Positions 1 through 5,186 of a stretch of 5,186 nucleotides of DNA are shown here, piece by piece. The DNA is from Gammaproteobacteria bacterium HGW-Gammaproteobacteria-14 (GTDB taxonomy: Bacteria > Pseudomonadota > Gammaproteobacteria > Pseudomonadales > Alcanivoracaceae): positions 1 through 5,186 of the forward strand of contig PGZG01000134.1 in NCBI GenBank assembly GCA_002840115.1, written 5' to 3'. Within the stretch, counting starts at the first letter, position 1; each line of letters begins with the position of its first letter. Made by a program: the position numbers and the translations under genes. Below the pieces are notes generated by a model. It saw only the letters and a list, made by a program, of their open reading frames with translations, did not search any database and was not told where the DNA came from.

Positions 1-568
1 GCGGTGCTTTGCCGGGCAATTCGGTGAGCGTGCAACTTACGTTAAAGCCGAAGCGCTGATAGAGCGACAGGTTGCTTTCCTCTGCGGTTTCCAGATAAGC
101 GGGCATGCCCTGCTGATCACACTGCACCAGCACCTTCTCGAGAAAAGGCCGCGACCATCCTTGGCCTTGATGCACTGGATCAACTCCCAATACCTGAAGA
201 TAATAGTGTGGCGTGTCCGGGTGAGCCTGCTGTACTGCATCAATGGCTCGGCTTGTCTCCCAGAGGCGTCGCCAACCGGTAATCTGGACAAACTCCGGTA
301 TCAGGCGCAACTGTTGAAGAATGCCGAACTGCCACTGTCCTGGTGCCGACCACAATGCCGCGCCCTGATGTTCAGCGCCCGTCCATACCAGCCCTCCCGG
401 TAATGCCAGATGTCGCAACTGGGTAGCAAACCCCTGTGTCAGTCGCTGTTGATATTCTGGTTGATCACCCACTATCCAGCGCCAAAAGGGATCTTTGTCA
501 AAAGCCCGTGCCAGCATGGCGGCCAGCGCCGGAATATCCTGATACTCAGCAAGTCGAATAGGGTGCAA
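1..568 (-). CDS. GNAT-family N-acetyltransferase, partial (3' end beyond left edge)
   Basis: The minus strand is open without a stop from about 661 to the left edge and encodes an acetyl-CoA-dependent N-acetyltransferase of the GNAT superfamily. Numbered from the TTG at 568, 189 codons are visible. The N-terminal part (HPIRLAEYQDIPALAAML) is the usual first strand and helix of the fold. Motif A lies near residues 122-141, with strand YYLQVLGVDP followed by the acetyl-CoA pyrophosphate loop Q134-G-Q-G-W-S. The motif B region follows as AYLETAEESN and then YQRFGF at about 170-175. All core motifs are therefore present and only a short C-terminus should be missing. I chose TTG 568 because GGAGG lies 8 nt upstream and the protein then begins where GNATs normally do. 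Other in-frame starts are TTG 631 and GTG 655, both without a clear ribosome site; a TAA just upstream closes the frame. The acceptor substrate is unknown. The gene is divergent from the flavoenzyme operon, so a shared function is not implied. Confidence 0.85.
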   Translation of the reverse strand, partial: MHPIRLAEYQDIPALAAMLARAFDKDPFWRWIVGDQPEYQQRLTQGFATQLRHLALPGGLVWTGAEHQGAALWSAPGQWQFGILQQLRLIPEFVQITGWRRLWETSRAIDAVQQAHPDTPHYYLQVLGVDPVHQGQGWSRPFLEKVLVQCDQQGMPAYLETAEESNLSLYQRFGFNVSCTLTELPGKAP

Positions 569-576
569 CGGATCGG

Positions 577-581
577 CCTCC
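577..581 (-). promoter_or_regulatory. Ribosome binding site of the GNAT gene
   Basis: The minus strand reads GGAGG here (CCTCC on plus), 8 nt before the TTG at 568. This strong Shine-Dalgarno core is what decides for the unusual TTG start over the in-frame TTG at 631 and GTG at 655. Confidence 0.65.
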
Positions 582-597
582 GGAAATGGTGTTTCGT

Positions 598-603
598 ATT
601 CTA
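598..603 (-). promoter_or_regulatory. Possible -10 element for the GNAT gene
   Basis: The minus strand reads TAGAAT, five of six matches to the sigma70 -10 consensus, and would give a transcription start near 591, about 10 nt ahead of the GGAGG site. The nearest good -35 match, TTGAAA at 626-631, is 22 nt away, which is too far for a standard promoter. It is therefore only a weak candidate. Confidence 0.22.
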
Positions 604-677
604 AAGGAAATACGCGAAGGTTAGCTTTCAAACGCGATTGATCGCCACGCGACACTGGTGTTTATTGCCAGCACTAC

Positions 678-690
678 GGCATCGCATGCC
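678..690. promoter_or_regulatory. Short palindrome, possible operator
   Basis: GGCAT-CGC-ATGCC forms 5-bp inverted arms around a 3-nt centre. It overlaps the -35 box of the candidate plus-strand promoter, a typical place for a repressor site. Arms this short can occur by chance and no regulator gene lies in the window, so the call is weak. Confidence 0.15.
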
Positions 691-714
691 ATGGGGCTTT
701 TCAAATGTCATAAA
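686..714 (+). promoter_or_regulatory. Weak sigma70-like promoter candidate for the flavoenzyme operon
   Basis: ATGCCA (686-691, four of six matches to TTGACA) and CATAAA (709-714, four of six to TATAAT) are separated by 17 nt. The predicted start would be near 721, leaving a leader of about 80 nt. Both boxes are poor, so the real promoter may be elsewhere or may depend on an activator. Confidence 0.2.
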
Positions 715-734
715 AAGTCCATAAGCTGACCGTA

Positions 735-778
735 GGCGCCGATGCAGCTTGCCGTCGGCTTGGGTAGCATGATGCGCC
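735..778 (+). other. Possible imperfect hairpin in the operon leader
   Basis: GGCGC (735-739) can pair with GCGCC (774-778), and ATGC (742-745) with GCAT (767-770), giving a stem interrupted by a small internal loop. An alternative, mutually exclusive stem pairs GCCGA (738-742) with TCGGC (755-759). The structure ends 11 nt before the ribosome site of the first operon gene. It has no U-tract, so it is not an intrinsic terminator. No known riboswitch class was recognised. Confidence 0.2.
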
Positions 779-789
779 AATAGTAAACC

Positions 790-795
790 GGAGAG
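790..795 (+). promoter_or_regulatory. Ribosome binding site of the AGPS-like gene
   Basis: GGAGAG lies 7 nt before the ATG at 803. It supports that start, after which the protein begins with the family-typical RRWNGWGDE. Confidence 0.75.
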
Positions 796-802
796 AACAG
801 GC

Positions 803-2395
803 ATGCGACGTTGGAATGGCTGGGGAGATGAGGCCAATGAATACCCGCTAAAAGCCTCGGGCTTGGCTTTTTTACAACAACGTCTCGGTAAAGCAACGCC
901 GTTGCCAGACGCCTCGCTGGCATCGGTTATTGCCTCTGTTCCCGCATCTCGACTTGTAGAGCACGCTCTGGTGCAAACGAATGCGGAAATCCGTATCCGT
1001 CACTCCCGCGGCCAGAGTCTTCCCGATTGGCTGGCCATGCGCTCCGGCAAAATGGCGCCGTTCCCGGATGGTGTGGCCGAGCCAGAGACCAGCGCTCAGG
1101 TGCGTGAGCTACTGGATTGGGCCCTCAGCCATGATGTGGTGGTAATTCCCTACGGCGGAGGCACTTCGGTGGCCGGACATATAAACCCGCCAGCGCTGAA
1201 TGCGCCGGTGTTGACCCTGTCGCTGGCAAAGATGAACACCCTAATCGACATTGACCCTGTTAGTCAGATTGCCACCTTCGGAGCGGGGACTGCGGGGCCA
1301 GCACTGGAGCAGCAGTTGCGGGAGAAGGGTTACCTGCTGGGCCACTTTCCGCAAAGCTGGGAGCTGTCCACGGTAGGGGGCTGGATTGCCAGCCGTTCCA
1401 GCGGTCAGCAGTCCATGCGTTACGGCCGCATTGAACAAATGTTCGCTGGTGGGAGGCTGGAATCGCCGCGCGGCACCCTTGTCATTCCGACTATTCCGGC
1501 ATCAAGTGCCGGGCCGGACCTGCGTGAAATGGTGATGGGCAGTGAAGGGCGCTTCGGTGTACTGACCGAAGTCAAAGTAAGAGTAACACCGCTACCGGAA
1601 AAGGAAGAGTTCCATGTGGCTTTTGCACCGGACTGGGATAGCGCGGTAACACTGGTTCGTTCCATGGCCCAGGCAAAACTGCCGTTATCCATGTTGCGCG
1701 TTTCCAACGCTGAAGAAACCCGTTCCCACCTGAAATTGGCCGGTCATGAAAATCTGGTGGGCTGGTTGGAAAAGTATTTATCGTTGCGCGGCAACGGTGA
1801 TGGCAAATGCATGATTACCTTTGGTATTACCGGACAGGCCCGCGCCTGTGCCCATAACTTGGCAGAAGCCAAGCGCCGCATTCGCGCTGCCGGCGGTATT
1901 CACGTTGGCACTCTGTTGGGCAAAAAATGGGAAGAGTCACGATTCCGTTCACCCTACCTGCGCCATGGTTTATGGGAGCATGGTTATGCGGTGGATACGC
2001 TGGAAACCTGTGTTGACTGGACCCGAGTGCCGGAGACCGTGGCGCGCATTGAGCAATCCATTCGCGATAATTGCGGTGATGAAGGCAAGGTGCATGTTTT
2101 TACCCATCTCTCTCATCTGTATCCGCAGGGGTCGAGTATTTACACCACTTATGTATTCCGCTGCTCAGCGACCTACGAAGAAACACAGGCGCGCTGGGCA
2201 CAGATGAAGAAAGCGGCCAGTGATACGATTGCCGCCATGGGCGGCACGATCAGTCATCAACATGGTGTTGGACGAGATCATGCGCCCTGGCTGAAACATG
2301 AAAAAACCGAGCAGGGTATTGCTGTGCTCGATACGCTGGTGCGGCATTTCGACCCGACTCAACAAATGAACCCTGGCTGCCTGTTAGATAAATAG
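803..2395 (+). CDS. FAD-binding oxidoreductase, alkyl-DHAP synthase (AGPS)-like
   Basis: The 530-aa protein belongs to the VAO/PCMH flavoprotein family and most resembles alkyldihydroxyacetonephosphate synthase, which exchanges the acyl chain of acyl-DHAP for a fatty alcohol to make the ether bond. The N-terminal RRWNGWGDE is an AGPS hallmark. The FAD-binding domain shows PYGGGTSVAGH (116-126), GHFPQSWELSTVGGWIASRSSGQQ (180-203, given as landmarks G180, P183, E187, G192-G193, S199-S200) and MGSEGRFGVLTEV (245-257). The substrate domain has SMLRVSN with R299 and SPYLRHG with R387, which by motif position match the catalytic arginines of AGPS. It also has the Tyr-rich YPQGSSIYTTY (440-450) and SHQHGVG (484-490), where eukaryotic AGPS has SHHHGVG. 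The C-terminus ends NPG-CLLDK, as usual in FAD-oxidase C domains. It is shorter than human AGPS (658 aa), with no long N-terminal extension and no signal peptide or membrane segment. Escherichia coli YgcU is a related protein. Alternatives are another hydroxy-acid or polyol dehydrogenase of the same fold. The family is clear, the reaction is not. Confidence 0.9.
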   Translation: MRRWNGWGDEANEYPLKASGLAFLQQRLGKATPLPDASLASVIASVPASRLVEHALVQTNAEIRIRHSRGQSLPDWLAMRSGKMAPFPDGVAEPETSAQVRELLDWALSHDVVVIPYGGGTSVAGHINPPALNAPVLTLSLAKMNTLIDIDPVSQIATFGAGTAGPALEQQLREKGYLLGHFPQSWELSTVGGWIASRSSGQQSMRYGRIEQMFAGGRLESPRGTLVIPTIPASSAGPDLREMVMGSEGRFGVLTEVKVRVTPLPEKEEFHVAFAPDWDSAVTLVRSMAQAKLPLSMLRVSNAEETRSHLKLAGHENLVGWLEKYLSLRGNGDGKCMITFGITGQARACAHNLAEAKRRIRAAGGIHVGTLLGKKWEESRFRSPYLRHGLWEHGYAVDTLETCVDWTRVPETVARIEQSIRDNCGDEGKVHVFTHLSHLYPQGSSIYTTYVFRCSATYEETQARWAQMKKAASDTIAAMGGTISHQHGVGRDHAPWLKHEKTEQGIAVLDTLVRHFDPTQQMNPGCLLDK

Positions 2396-2401
2396 CTTTT
2401 T

Positions 2402-2406
2402 GGAGA
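2402..2406 (+). promoter_or_regulatory. Ribosome binding site of the GlpD-like gene
   Basis: GGAGA sits 7 nt before ATG 2413, inside the 17-nt gap after the upstream stop. It favours that start over the in-frame ATG at 2443, which has only a poor site and would remove ten N-terminal residues. Confidence 0.7.
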
Positions 2407-2412
2407 AATACT

Positions 2413-3924
2413 ATGCTTGGCCAACGCCCGAATCCGTCGGAAATGACAGCGGAAATCTGGGATGTGATTGTTATCGGCGGCGGCATTACCGGTGCAGGTG
2501 TATTGCTGGAGGCGGCGCGCCGCGGTCAACGGGCATTGTTGCTGGAGCAACGCGATTTTGCCTGGGGTACTTCCAGTCGCTCGTCAAAAATGGTCCATGG
2601 CGGGCTGCGTTATCTGGGGCAGGGTGATATTCGCCTGACTCGACATTCTCTGCTGGAGCGGGAAAGGTTGCTGGAAGAGCTGCCAGATATGGTGATTCGC
2701 CAGCCCTATATTTTCCCGATCCGGCGCGGCAAATTTCCTGGTCGCTGGCCGATGAAGGCGGTGCTCTGGTTGTACGATTTTCTGGCTGGAATTCGCGATC
2801 ACCAATGGTTGTCGATGGATAAACTGATGCAACTGGTGCCAGGGCTGAATCGTGACGGTCTGGTGGGAGCTATGCGCTATACCGATTCGCTGACCGATGA
2901 CAGCCGTCTGGTGGCACGGGTGCTTCATGAGGGCTGCGGCCATGGTGGCCGCGCCTGCAACTATATGGAAGTCAATAAAATCAGCCGTAACGGGGAGTTA
3001 TTGTCGCTGACGGCAAAAGACCTTCTGAGTGGTGAAACCTTGTCGTTTCGAGCTCGCCATGTGATCAATGCCACTGGCGCCTGGGCGGACCGCCTCTCCG
3101 GCACGGAAAAGAAAGTACGGCCCCAGCGCGGCAGCCATCTTTTTGTACCTGCCGAATGCCTGCCGGTTTCTGATTGCCTGACGATTCTGCACCCCGAAGA
3201 TGGTCGGCCTGTGTTTGTGTTTCCCTGGGAGGGGCTGACTTGTATTGGCACCACGGACCTCGATCATCGGGATGATCTGTCCTTTGAACCGGTTTGCACC
3301 CGTGCCGAAGTGGACTACTTGCTGAAATTGGTTAATAGCCAGTTCCCGCAAACCTCCCTGCAAGATGCCGACATTATTTCCACCATGGCTGGCGTGCGGC
3401 CGATCATTGCGTCGGGCAAGGGCATTGATCCGTCGAAAGAGCGTCGTGATCATGCGGTCTGGTCCCATGATGGTGTAACCACGGTCAGCGGCGGCAAGCT
3501 CACCACATTCCGTCTGATTGCATTGGATGCGCTCTTGGCGGCAGGTCTTATTGATGCCGCTGACCACGGTGCTAATCAAACTCCGAAAGAGCGGATGTTC
3601 CGTTTTGTGGTGAGCCCACCGCATCGCCTCGGCCATCCGTTGGCGGTACTGCCGAGCGGTATCGCACTGTTGGAACAAATTCAGTGGGTGCTGGAAAACG
3701 AAATGGTCGTGCACCTGGATGATTTGCTGCTGCGTCGCACCCGTATTGGCAATTTGCTGCCGCAGGGTGGCAGGGCTGTACTGGAGGGCATCAAACCACT
3801 GTGCCAACAGCAGCTTGGCTGGAATGATGCTATATGGGACGCGGAAGTGGTGCGTTATCTGGATATTGTTGCTCGTTATTATAGTGTGCCACAGGCAAAA
3901 ACCAGCGTGGCTGATGCTGCATGA
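2413..3924 (+). CDS. FAD-dependent glycerol-3-phosphate dehydrogenase, GlpD/GlpA family
   Basis: The 503-aa protein is a DAO-fold flavoenzyme that oxidises sn-glycerol 3-phosphate, or a close analogue, to dihydroxyacetone phosphate. Family members are peripheral inner-membrane proteins that pass electrons to quinone. The dinucleotide-binding motif is DVIVIGGGITGAG (17-29), followed by the FAD ribose acid E45. GTSSRSSKMVHGGLRYL (52-68) is the family signature around the flavin, with R56. NATGAW (219-224) contacts FAD. The substrate-site residues of E. coli GlpD, R317 and K354, correspond to R329 in AGVRP and K362 in GGKLTTF. The C-terminal helical domain includes DDLLLRRTRIG (436-446). Length matches E. 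coli GlpD (501 aa). A slightly longer N-terminus (about 15 residues before the first strand) is the only oddity. Its position between an AGPS-like enzyme and an FGGY kinase suggests a dedicated role in that pathway rather than general glycerol use, so I do not assign glpD. Confidence 0.92.
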   Translation: MLGQRPNPSEMTAEIWDVIVIGGGITGAGVLLEAARRGQRALLLEQRDFAWGTSSRSSKMVHGGLRYLGQGDIRLTRHSLLERERLLEELPDMVIRQPYIFPIRRGKFPGRWPMKAVLWLYDFLAGIRDHQWLSMDKLMQLVPGLNRDGLVGAMRYTDSLTDDSRLVARVLHEGCGHGGRACNYMEVNKISRNGELLSLTAKDLLSGETLSFRARHVINATGAWADRLSGTEKKVRPQRGSHLFVPAECLPVSDCLTILHPEDGRPVFVFPWEGLTCIGTTDLDHRDDLSFEPVCTRAEVDYLLKLVNSQFPQTSLQDADIISTMAGVRPIIASGKGIDPSKERRDHAVWSHDGVTTVSGGKLTTFRLIALDALLAAGLIDAADHGANQTPKERMFRFVVSPPHRLGHPLAVLPSGIALLEQIQWVLENEMVVHLDDLLLRRTRIGNLLPQGGRAVLEGIKPLCQQQLGWNDAIWDAEVVRYLDIVARYYSVPQAKTSVADAA

Positions 3925-3941
3925 GTAACCCCGTCGTATGA
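3921..3941 (+). other. Six-codon mini-ORF bridging the GlpD-like and kinase genes
   Basis: An ATG at 3921 overlaps the stop of the dehydrogenase gene (ATGA) and opens a frame reading MSNPVV. This frame ends with a TGA at 3939 that overlaps the kinase ATG at 3938 (ATGA again). Such a double ATGA arrangement could relay terminating ribosomes to the kinase, which lacks a clear Shine-Dalgarno site. It could also be chance, or the trace of a 17-nt imperfect duplication, since both ATGs are followed by AGT. Confidence 0.3.
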
Positions 3942-5186
3942 GTCAGGACCTGTTACTCGCCATTGATCAGGGCACCCAGAGTGTGCGTGCCATGCTGTTT
4001 GACTTGCAGGGTGAGTTGGTGGCGCGGCATCAGGTTCATATCGAGCCCTATCGTGCCGAACAGCCGGGCTGGGCGGAACAGGATTGTGACTATTTCTGGG
4101 AAAACCTGTGCCGTGCCTGCCAGGGATTGTGGTTGAACTATCCTGAGTTGCGATCGCGGGTAATTGCCGCATCACTGACCACCCAGCGCGCTTCGGTGGT
4201 CTGTCTGGATAAAGATTTCCAGCCATTGCGCCCAGCGGTGATCTGGCTGGATCAGCGTCGTACCAGTGCCTTCCCGCAGTTGCCCCTGTGGCTGAACCTT
4301 GCTGTTAATACGATCGGTCAGGGTGAAACCCTGCGCCAGTTTCGCAGCAAGGCGGAATGCAACTGGATTGCCGCGGATGAGCCGGAAATCTGGAAAAAAA
4401 CCGAACATTACGCGTTACTTTCCGGCTATCTGACACTGAAGTTGACCGGCAACCTGATTGATGCAATTGCTTCTCAGGTTGGCTACATCCCGTTTGATTT
4501 CCGCAAACAGGACTGGGCTGGCGCACTGGATCTGAAATGGCATGCACTGACCGTAAAACGGCAACAGTTACCGCCATTGGTGGCTGCGGGGCAGCCGCTC
4601 GGCGTGATCAGCGCTGACGCCGCCCGTGACACAGGTATTCCCGCTGGCCTGACGTTATATGCCAGTGGTGCCGACAAGGCTTGTGAAGTGCTCGGTAGCG
4701 GGGCACTGACGCCGGACACCGGCAATCTCAGTTATGGCACCACCGCCACCTTCAATACCTGCAATCCAAAATACATTGAACCGATGCCCTTTGTGCCGCC
4801 ATATCCGGCAGCGCTGCCGGGGCATTACAACTCGGAAATTATCGTTCAACGCGGCTACTGGATGGTGAACTGGTTCAAACGCGAATTTGCCGCTGCAGAA
4901 GTACAGGAAGCCGAGGTGCTGAACATTGCTGCAGAGCAATTATTCGACCGGCTACTGCGCGAATCGCCTCCCGGTGCCATGGGGCTGACCCTGCAACCGT
5001 TCTGGAATCCCGGCGTAAAGTATCCGGGCCCGGAAGCGAAGGGCGCCATTATCGGCTTCGGTGATGTGCACACTCGCGCCCATCTGTATCGAGCGATCAT
5101 CGAAGGTATTGGTTATGCATTGCGCGAAGGCAAGGAGCGACTGGAAAAACGCAACGGGATTGCCATTCGCCAATTACGTGTTTCGG
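3938..5186 (+). CDS. FGGY-family carbohydrate kinase, partial (3' end beyond right edge)
   Basis: 416 codons are visible of a protein that should have about 500. The family phosphorylates glycerol or sugars/polyols with ATP in the cytoplasm. Phosphate-1 motif AIDQGTQSVRAMLFD is at 8-22. TTQRAS with R84 is followed by the W103-L-D-Q-R segment. EPEIWKKTEHYALLSGYLTLKLTGN is typical of FGGY domain I (landmarks E149, P150, G166 approximate). ASGADKACEVLG contains D246, the expected catalytic base (D245 in E. coli GlpK), and SYGTTAT (265-271) is the phosphate-2 motif. The window ends at LRVS, just where the adenosine-binding GGG should begin. Compared with GlpK, E84 is replaced by A85 and Q246 by K247, so free glycerol is doubtful; the protein is closer in style to YgcE-type kinases. 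ATG 3938 is the only possible start, since a TAA lies in frame at 3926. The gap to the upstream gene is 13 nt and the ribosome site is weak, which suggests translational coupling. Confidence 0.9.
   Translation, partial: MSQDLLLAIDQGTQSVRAMLFDLQGELVARHQVHIEPYRAEQPGWAEQDCDYFWENLCRACQGLWLNYPELRSRVIAASLTTQRASVVCLDKDFQPLRPAVIWLDQRRTSAFPQLPLWLNLAVNTIGQGETLRQFRSKAECNWIAADEPEIWKKTEHYALLSGYLTLKLTGNLIDAIASQVGYIPFDFRKQDWAGALDLKWHALTVKRQQLPPLVAAGQPLGVISADAARDTGIPAGLTLYASGADKACEVLGSGALTPDTGNLSYGTTATFNTCNPKYIEPMPFVPPYPAALPGHYNSEIIVQRGYWMVNWFKREFAAAEVQEAEVLNIAAEQLFDRLLRESPPGAMGLTLQPFWNPGVKYPGPEAKGAIIGFGDVHTRAHLYRAIIEGIGYALREGKERLEKRNGIAIRQLRVS

Larger units (their letters stand above)
569..802. other. Divergent intergenic region
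   Basis: This 234-nt stretch separates the divergently oriented GNAT gene and the flavoenzyme operon, so it should carry the promoters of both. It holds a weak -10 candidate on minus, a weak -35/-10 pair on plus (686-714), a 13-nt palindrome (678-690) and a possible hairpin (735-778) ahead of the operon's first ribosome site. No convincing small gene, tRNA or intrinsic terminator was seen. Confidence 0.6.

Noticed and set aside
37..604. Short open frames on both strands in the first 600 nt
   Set aside because: They overlap the minus-strand GNAT frame, which shows continuous family motifs from the TTG to the left edge. The short frames have none.
760..786. Possible promoter TTGGGT / TAGTAA close to the first operon gene
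   Set aside because: The spacing is only 15 nt, both boxes match poorly, and the predicted start would fall at about the Shine-Dalgarno site, leaving no room for it in the transcript.
1821..2207. 128-codon plus-strand frame inside the AGPS-like gene
   Set aside because: It is a +1-type shadow frame within a well-conserved flavoenzyme region, has no own motifs, and the main frame is intact throughout.
2396..2412. Possible terminator between the first two operon genes
   Set aside because: The gap is only 17 nt and holds a ribosome binding site. The CTTTTT run has no preceding GC-rich stem.
2998..3807. Long open frame on the minus strand (269 codons) opposite the dehydrogenase gene
   Set aside because: It lies entirely within a clear GlpD-family gene, its translation is low-complexity and Gln/Arg/His-rich without any recognisable motif, and it has no supporting gene context. 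It is a shadow of the plus-strand codon usage.

Overview
The window looks like chromosomal DNA from a gammaproteobacterium. It has moderate GC, dense coding, good Shine-Dalgarno sites and tightly packed genes, and its proteins resemble those of environmental or marine Gammaproteobacteria. The genus assignment is only an impression. I see no mobile element, RNA gene or CRISPR array.

Left part (1-568, minus strand): most of a GNAT-family N-acetyltransferase gene. It runs off the left edge and most likely starts at a TTG codon at 568, because a perfect GGAGG ribosome binding site sits 8 nt upstream. Positions 569-802 form a divergent intergenic region holding weak promoter candidates for both directions, a small palindrome and a possible leader hairpin.

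Right part (803-5186, plus strand): a tight three-gene operon that continues past the right edge. First is a 530-aa VAO-type FAD enzyme of the alkyl-dihydroxyacetone-phosphate synthase (AGPS) type. After a 17-nt gap comes a 503-aa FAD-dependent glycerol-3-phosphate dehydrogenase of the GlpD/GlpA family. After a further 13-nt gap comes an FGGY-family carbohydrate kinase, cut off after 416 codons just before its expected adenosine-binding GGG motif.

How they may work together: kinase, then FAD dehydrogenase, then AGPS-like enzyme is a chemically consistent series (polyol to polyol 3-phosphate to ketone phosphate to exchange or cleavage at C1). All three would act on glycerol-type C3 backbones. 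The kinase lacks two of the glycerol-contacting residues of GlpK, and the AGPS-like enzyme has HQH where the eukaryotic enzymes have HHH. The true substrate may therefore be a modified glycerol, for example an O-alkylglycerol, or another small polyol, rather than free glycerol. The direction of the pathway (ether-lipid synthesis or breakdown) cannot be read from the sequence.
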